This document shows, piece after piece, positions 63,032 to 64,000 of a stretch of 64,000 nt of DNA. Each line of letters begins with the position of its first letter. Position 1 is the first letter of the stretch. Under the pieces are notes generated by a model that did no database searches, had not been told where the DNA came from, and was given only the letters and a program-made list of their open reading frames with translations. Made by a program: the position numbers and the translations under genes. Source of the DNA: DAOTWC01 sp048499435 (GTDB lineage Bacteria; Chloroflexota; Anaerolineae; Aggregatilineales; Phototrophicaceae); the NCBI GenBank assembly GCA_048499435.1, contig JASNZW010000002.1, forward strand, positions 1 through 64,000, written 5' to 3'.

Positions 63032-64000
63032 ATGCCGCTGCGCTGGCTGTCACTGCCATTCGATATCCCGGTGCTGGTGTTCATGGCCAGCGCCGCGCTC
63101 AGCCTGCTGCCGGCATATGATCGCGCGGCGGGCTGGCCCGTGCTGGCGGCGGTGCTCGCCGCCGGCGGGGTGTATTTCGCCGCCGCCCATCTGATCGCGT
63201 CGGGGCGGGCGGCGCGCCGTTTCGGCCTGCTGCTGGTGGTCACCGCGCTGTTCTACACGCTGCTGTTCATCCTGCTGTACGGCCACCAGCACTACATCGA
63301 GACGCCGGACGCCGTGCTGCGCCTGGGCGCGTTCACGACCGCGCTGCCGGACCTGCCGATCTTCATCCACCCCAACAGCGCGGCGGCGGTGGCCGTCGGG
63401 GCGCTGCCGCTGGCGCTGGCGCTGGCGCTGTCCTCGCGGCGCGAAGTCGCGCAGCGGGCGCTGTGGTGGGCGGGCGCGGCGGCGCTGGGCTATGGGCTGC
63501 TGCTGACCTTCTCGCGCGGGGCGTTTGTTGCCCTGGCGCTGACGCTGCTGCTGGCGCTGCTGACGCTGATCCTGCCGCGCCGCGCCGCGCTGCTGCTGGC
63601 GCTGCTGCTGGTCGCCGGGGCGGCGGCGGCGCTGCTGGCCCGCCCTCTGCTCGCGCCTGCCCTGGAGTGGACGCTGAGCCGCTATGACCTGTACCGCAAC
63701 AGCCTGTACCTGGCGCAGGACTACGCCTTCACCGGCATCGGCCTGGGCGAGCCGTTCGCGCTGGTGTACGCGCGCTACGGCCTGCTGATTCAGGTCCCCT
63801 TCCTCACGCACCCGCACAACCTGCCGCTGGCGGTGTGGATGAACCAGGGGCTGCTGGGGCTGGCGGCGCTGCTGGCGCTGATCGTCACGTTTTACCTGTT
63901 CGTGCTGAAGGTGACGCGCAGCGCCGCGCCGCACCGCCTCTTTCACGGGGCCTGGCTGGGCGTGACCGCCACGCTGCTGCACGGCCTGTTCGACGCGCAG
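63032..64000 (+). CDS. O-antigen ligase/polymerase-like membrane protein, cut by window end
   Basis: At least 323 residues from ATG 63032 (AAGGGGAG upstream), still open at 64000. About nine membrane helices. The motifs LTFSRGAFVALALTLLLALL and, after a short loop, GIGLGEPFALVYARYGLLIQVPFLTHPHNLPLAVWMNQGLLGLAALLALI are the core of the O-antigen ligase/Wzy family (HPHN loop). It polymerises or transfers glycan at the outer face of the membrane. Likely part of the glycan gene set represented elsewhere here. Confidence 0.85.
   Translation, partial: MPLRWLSLPFDIPVLVFMASAALSLLPAYDRAAGWPVLAAVLAAGGVYFAAAHLIASGRAARRFGLLLVVTALFYTLLFILLYGHQHYIETPDAVLRLGAFTTALPDLPIFIHPNSAAAVAVGALPLALALALSSRREVAQRALWWAGAAALGYGLLLTFSRGAFVALALTLLLALLTLILPRRAALLLALLLVAGAAAALLARPLLAPALEWTLSRYDLYRNSLYLAQDYAFTGIGLGEPFALVYARYGLLIQVPFLTHPHNLPLAVWMNQGLLGLAALLALIVTFYLFVLKVTRSAAPHRLFHGAWLGVTATLLHGLFDAQ

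Noticed and set aside
1..64000. tRNA, rRNA, prophage, toxin-antitoxin or restriction genes
   Set aside because: No cloverleaf-like sequence with a CCA-side TTCRA loop was seen in intergenic regions, and no protein matches these classes.

Overview
The window is very GC-rich bacterial DNA, densely coded on both strands. It most likely comes from a member of the Chloroflexota (Anaerolineae-like). That is inferred from the gene mix: TPR plus transmembrane plus PD40-propeller proteins with Pro/Thr linkers, a GAF-array histidine kinase, a DUF4388/small-GTPase pair, and interspersed repeats of the 'CCTCACCCC...GGGGTGAGG' type. There is no rRNA gene to confirm it. I found no tRNA, rRNA, CRISPR array, transposase or phage gene.

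Layout. 1-440: tandem palindromic repeat array. 0.4-7.4 kb: surface-glycan genes (B12-type radical SAM enzyme, three GT2 glycosyltransferases, a DegT-type sugar aminotransferase) and a GNAT acetyltransferase. 7.4-10.6 kb: two-domain thioredoxin, DUF4203-like membrane protein, a second GNAT, an aldo/keto reductase. 10.8-14.8 kb: four co-directional paralogues sharing an N-terminal TPR-like module, two carrying PD40 propellers. 14.8-27.9 kb: a HAMP-less MCP, then a probable six-gene minus-strand operon: response regulator with degenerate GGDEF, a 2738-residue kinase with about twelve GAF and three PAS domains, a CheY-like receiver, an alpha/beta-hydrolase-fold protein lacking its nucleophile, thiamine pyrophosphokinase and a DUF402 protein.

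28.0-33.7 kb: a second probable six-gene minus-strand operon from one near-consensus promoter: DUF4388 protein, small Ras-like GTPase, intact alpha/beta hydrolase, V4R protein, left-handed beta-helix protein and a homologue of cyanobacterial acyl-ACP reductase. This coupling of GTPase signalling to fatty-aldehyde metabolism is my best candidate for an undescribed system. 33.8-42.1 kb: DUF3048 protein, a TPR/pseudo-protease/zinc-ribbon protein, a YbjN-like protein, a transmembrane Ser/Thr kinase and a 1048-residue protein I cannot place firmly. 42.2-46.8 kb: hydantoinase/oxoprolinase subunits HyuB and HyuA split by an opposite-strand DoxX gene, then DUF423.

46.8-57.6 kb: a 1437-residue YfhO-like/flippase fusion with a repeat element inside its frame, a membrane-anchored P-loop ATPase, a UPF0200-like P-loop kinase, gatC, a second degenerate-GGDEF regulator, a PH-like membrane protein, a duplicated PGDYG protein, 3-methyladenine glycosylase I and a patatin. 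57.6-64 kb: metG behind what looks like a complete transcription attenuator (promoter, leader peptide with Met codons, antiterminator, terminator), a secreted beta-rich protein, a bactofilin-like membrane protein, an FHA protein and an O-antigen-ligase-like gene cut by the window end.

Two themes recur. Several signalling proteins are built on enzyme folds that have lost key residues (two GGDEF domains, one alpha/beta hydrolase, one trypsin-like protease). One small N-terminal TPR module has been reused with at least five different C-terminal parts.
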